From: Eutypa lata
Lineage: Eukaryota; Ascomycota; Sordariomycetes; Xylariales; Diatrypaceae
Length of the DNA stretch: 64,000 nt
NCBI GenBank assembly: GCA_022661535.1
Contig: JAKULF010000003.1
Location: 4,588,001-4,652,000, forward strand
Reading direction: 5' to 3'
Shown here: in pieces, positions 62,062-64,000 of the stretch
Layout: every line of letters begins with the position of its first letter
Position numbering within the stretch: the stretch's first letter is position 1
Made by a program: the position numbers and the translations under genes
The notes under the pieces: model-generated
What the model saw: the letters and a program-made list of their open reading frames with translations, nothing else
The model's database searches: none
What the model was told of the DNA's origin: nothing

Positions 62062-63136
62062 ATGAGCGGTCCAGGCGTTGGTTTCGAATGCCCCCCTAAT
62101 GAGGTATCATGGCTAAAGCGCGATGCCCTCTTATTCGCGAATAGTATTGGCTGCACCTTTGAGGAGCTGCATTTCCTCTATGTTAGTATTTTCGCATAGC
62201 CTATAATTACAGTTGAAAGAAGAGAACACCTCGCTCACAGTCCTACAGGAACTCGACCCCAAATTTGCCGTCTTCCCAACCTATCCGCTCATCCTCCGTC
62301 CGTTCCGCCCGTGATACCCTCCCCCTCCAATTCCCAGTGACAACGTGTCGACTGACAATGGCGCGCGCACAGCTTTCAAGGGTAACACACAGGAAGTGGT
62401 CGACTTCTACGCGGCCCAGAAGGCGGTCAAGATCCCCGGGGTCCCGGACTTCGACTCGCGGCGGGTGGTCGACGGCCAGCGCCTGATCCAGTTCCTCAAG
62501 CCGCTGCCCCCGTCGTCGGCCGGCAAGGCGTTCGAGATCCGGACGAAGGTGCTGGGGGTGTACGACAAGGGCCGCCCGGGCACGGTGCTCGAGCTGCAGA
62601 CGGACCTGGTGGACAAGGCCACCGGCGAGGTGTACTCGCGGGCCATCGGCAGCAGCTTCTTCGTCGGGCAGGGCAACTGGGGCGGGCCCAAGGGCCCCGC
62701 GACCGAGAACTTCCCGCCACCCGAGGGCCAGAAGCCCGACGCCGAGTTCGAGGTCGGGACGGACGCGCAGACGGCGCTGCTGTACCGCCTCAACGGCGAC
62801 TACAACCCGCTGCACGCCCACCCGGGGCCGGGCAAGCAGATGGGCTTCGGCGGCGTCATCATCCACGGCCTGTACTCGTTCAACACGACCGCCCACGGCC
62901 TGCTGCAGAAGCTCGGCGCCAGCGACCCCGCCAACATCAAGGAGTTCCAGGCGAGGTTCGCGAGCCCCGTCAAGCCCGGCGATAAGCTCGTGACGTCGGC
63001 TTGGAGAACCGGCGAGGTGAAGGAGGGCGGCTGGGAGGAGATTAGGTTCGTCACTCAGGTTGCGGGTGGCAAGGTGTGTCTTAGCAACGGCAGGGCCCTC
63101 ATGAAGGTCATCGGTGAAGCCAAGAGCAAGCTATGA
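62062..63136 (+). CDS. peroxisomal MaoC-like / 2-enoyl-CoA hydratase 2 family protein
   Basis: Exons 62062..62181, 62249..62297 and 62373..63136 join to 310 aa, as expected for a double-hotdog hydratase 2. The N-terminus has NEVSWLKRDALLFANSIGCT, FEELHFLY and YPLILPFKGNTQEVVDFY. The C-terminal hotdog carries the hydratase-2 motif: LNGDYNPLHAHPGPGKQMGF with Asp and His, followed by GVIIHGLYSF. The last three residues, SKL, are a canonical type-1 peroxisomal targeting signal. The enzyme should hydrate trans-2-enoyl-CoA to (R)-3-hydroxyacyl-CoA, as the hydratase part of Fox2 does, in peroxisomal beta-oxidation or a side pathway. The donor of intron 2 is GTCCGT, unusual, but the join matches the family (ILPFKG). 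The long third exon is very GC-rich. Confidence 0.9.
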
Positions 63137-63444
63137 GAGTGATGTAGCTTCGGCGATATATTAAATAAAATAGATCGCGTTCAAACATATTCCATGGTGA
63201 TTTCGATTGGGAGTTTAAATTGTAGAATATTATTAAGTTTATGTCCAGTTGGAACATGTATACCTAAACAGAGAAGGTATACTATATAGTGTCCATGTAG
63301 CTCATAATTGTGGGTGAGCTGTCAGGCGTACAACAATTTAGTTGCCTAAACCAACACAAATCACCGCTACTACAACATTTATTGGCATAATCCCGAAACA
63401 TTTGTATTAATATGAAGCACTGTAATTGTTAGTTATTGAAAAGT
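63137..63444. other. intergenic
   Basis: 308 bp, AT-rich, between the hydratase 3' end and the cofactor E start. No gene is recognised. Confidence 0.5.
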
Positions 63445-64000
63445 ATGGCTTCTCAGGTCGAAATCGGGGATCGGCTATCTTTCGACGGAGCTGTTTGCAC
63501 CGTCCGCTACATCGGCGGAGTAGCCGGTACAACTGGAAGCTGGCTTGGCGTCGAATGGGACGAACCGACTCGAGGAAAACACGATGGCTCGCATAAAGGC
63601 GTCCGTTATTTCTCATGTAGGTGACATCATCTCAAATAGTCCGGAGAGGCATTTATTGAACATGCTTTAGGTAAATCCAAAGCTGCGGCGGCCGCCTCGT
63701 TTGTGCGGCCAACACGTCCCGCGGAGAAGCCGCAGAGTTTTGTCTCGGCGCTCGTCGAGAAATACACCGCAGAGCTCAGCGGGGCAAAGGCCGTTCAATT
63801 CTCAGGAAAGGTCGCCGAGGAGGTCGGGTTCGAGAAGATCCGCCGGAAGCAGGCACAGCTGTCGGAACTGAAATTTGCAATCCTCGACGGCGTTCGCATC
63901 GCGTCGGTGTACTCCGAAGGCGACGAATCGATCAAGACCATCTGTCCTAAGATCAAGGACCTGGATCTTAGCCGTAACCTGTTCCAGAATGTTGGGACGG
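63445..64000 (+). CDS. tubulin-folding cofactor E (Pac2/TBCE-like), partial at window edge
   Basis: Exons 63445..63616 and 63671 to the window end give about 167 residues; the rest lies beyond the window. The N-terminal CAP-Gly domain is visible: IGDRLSFDGAVCTVRYIGGV, GSWLGVEWDEPTRGKHDGS and GVRYFSC. The join YFSC | KSKAAAAASFVRPTRP is in phase. A linker leads to ILDGVRIASVYSEGDESIKT and IKDLDLSRNLFQNVG, the start of the leucine-rich repeats. This order (CAP-Gly then LRR) identifies cofactor E, which helps fold and assemble alpha/beta-tubulin in the cytosol. A C-terminal ubiquitin-like domain would be expected downstream. Confidence 0.9.

Overview
The window reads as nuclear DNA of a filamentous ascomycete, most likely a Sordariomycete. 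The genes carry short introns (about 50-210 bp) with GTANGT-type donors and CTRAC-like branch sites. The gene set is fungal: Kar9, a QDE-3/Sgs1-type RecQ helicase, a Zn2Cys6 factor, a Pca1/CrpA-type metal ATPase, Gfa1 and Sdc1. Gene-free stretches are AT-richer and full of TACCTA/TAGGTA motifs. The genus cannot be told from the sequence. All exon joins below were worked out by hand from reading frame, splice consensus and remembered family alignments.

Layout. 1-3.2 kb is a degenerate, repeat-like zone with one small hypothetical ORF. 3.9-7.4 kb is a Cys-rich P1B heavy-metal ATPase (+). 8.4-9.5 kb (-) is an HCNGP/SAP30BP-like protein that shares a promoter region with 20S proteasome subunit beta-7 (+, 10.0-11.1 kb). 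12.1-14.6 kb (-) is Gfa1, with a 5-nt first coding exon and 3.4 kb upstream with no recognisable gene. 18.0-19.4 kb (-) is 26S proteasome ATPase Rpt4. 20.3-21.9 kb (-) is an unrecognised 532-aa protein. 24.8-27.9 kb (+) is Kar9. 29.4-34.7 kb (-) is a RecQ/BLM helicase. 35.2-36.4 kb (-) is a DUF1275-type membrane protein. 37.8-40.5 kb (-) is a FAN1 nuclease, divergent from COMPASS subunit Sdc1 (+, 41.0-41.9 kb). 42.3-43.0 kb (-) is ribosomal protein uS15/Rps13. 44.6-46.0 kb (-) is enolase.

47.9-53.6 kb is a small accessory-looking set: Zn2Cys6 regulator (+), aldo-keto reductase (+) and a cytochrome-b2-like FMN dehydrogenase (-). It is bracketed and interrupted by short inverted-repeat elements. 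54.7-56.4 kb (-) is an odd pair of ORFs in one frame separated by a single TAG. 56.8-57.4 kb (-) is a hypothetical gene with a broken or mis-spliced 5' end. 57.9-58.8 kb (-) is an APH-fold kinase-like protein. 58.8-62.0 kb is gene-poor, with decayed coding relics and the largest inverted-repeat element. 62.1-63.1 kb (+) is a peroxisomal MaoC/hydratase-2 protein ending in SKL. 63.4 kb to the edge (+) is the start of tubulin cofactor E.

Most genes are housekeeping: proteasome, translation, glycolysis, chitin precursor synthesis, DNA repair, spindle positioning and chromatin. The least ordinary features are a family of TIR-flanked elements (47.4, 51.5 and 61.1 kb), two diverged copies of a coding relic at the two ends of the window, the TAG-split gene at 55.5 kb, and a Thr/Ser-rich insertion in the metal ATPase. 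I did not find a convincing undescribed multi-gene system; the TF-AKR-flavodehydrogenase set is the nearest candidate.
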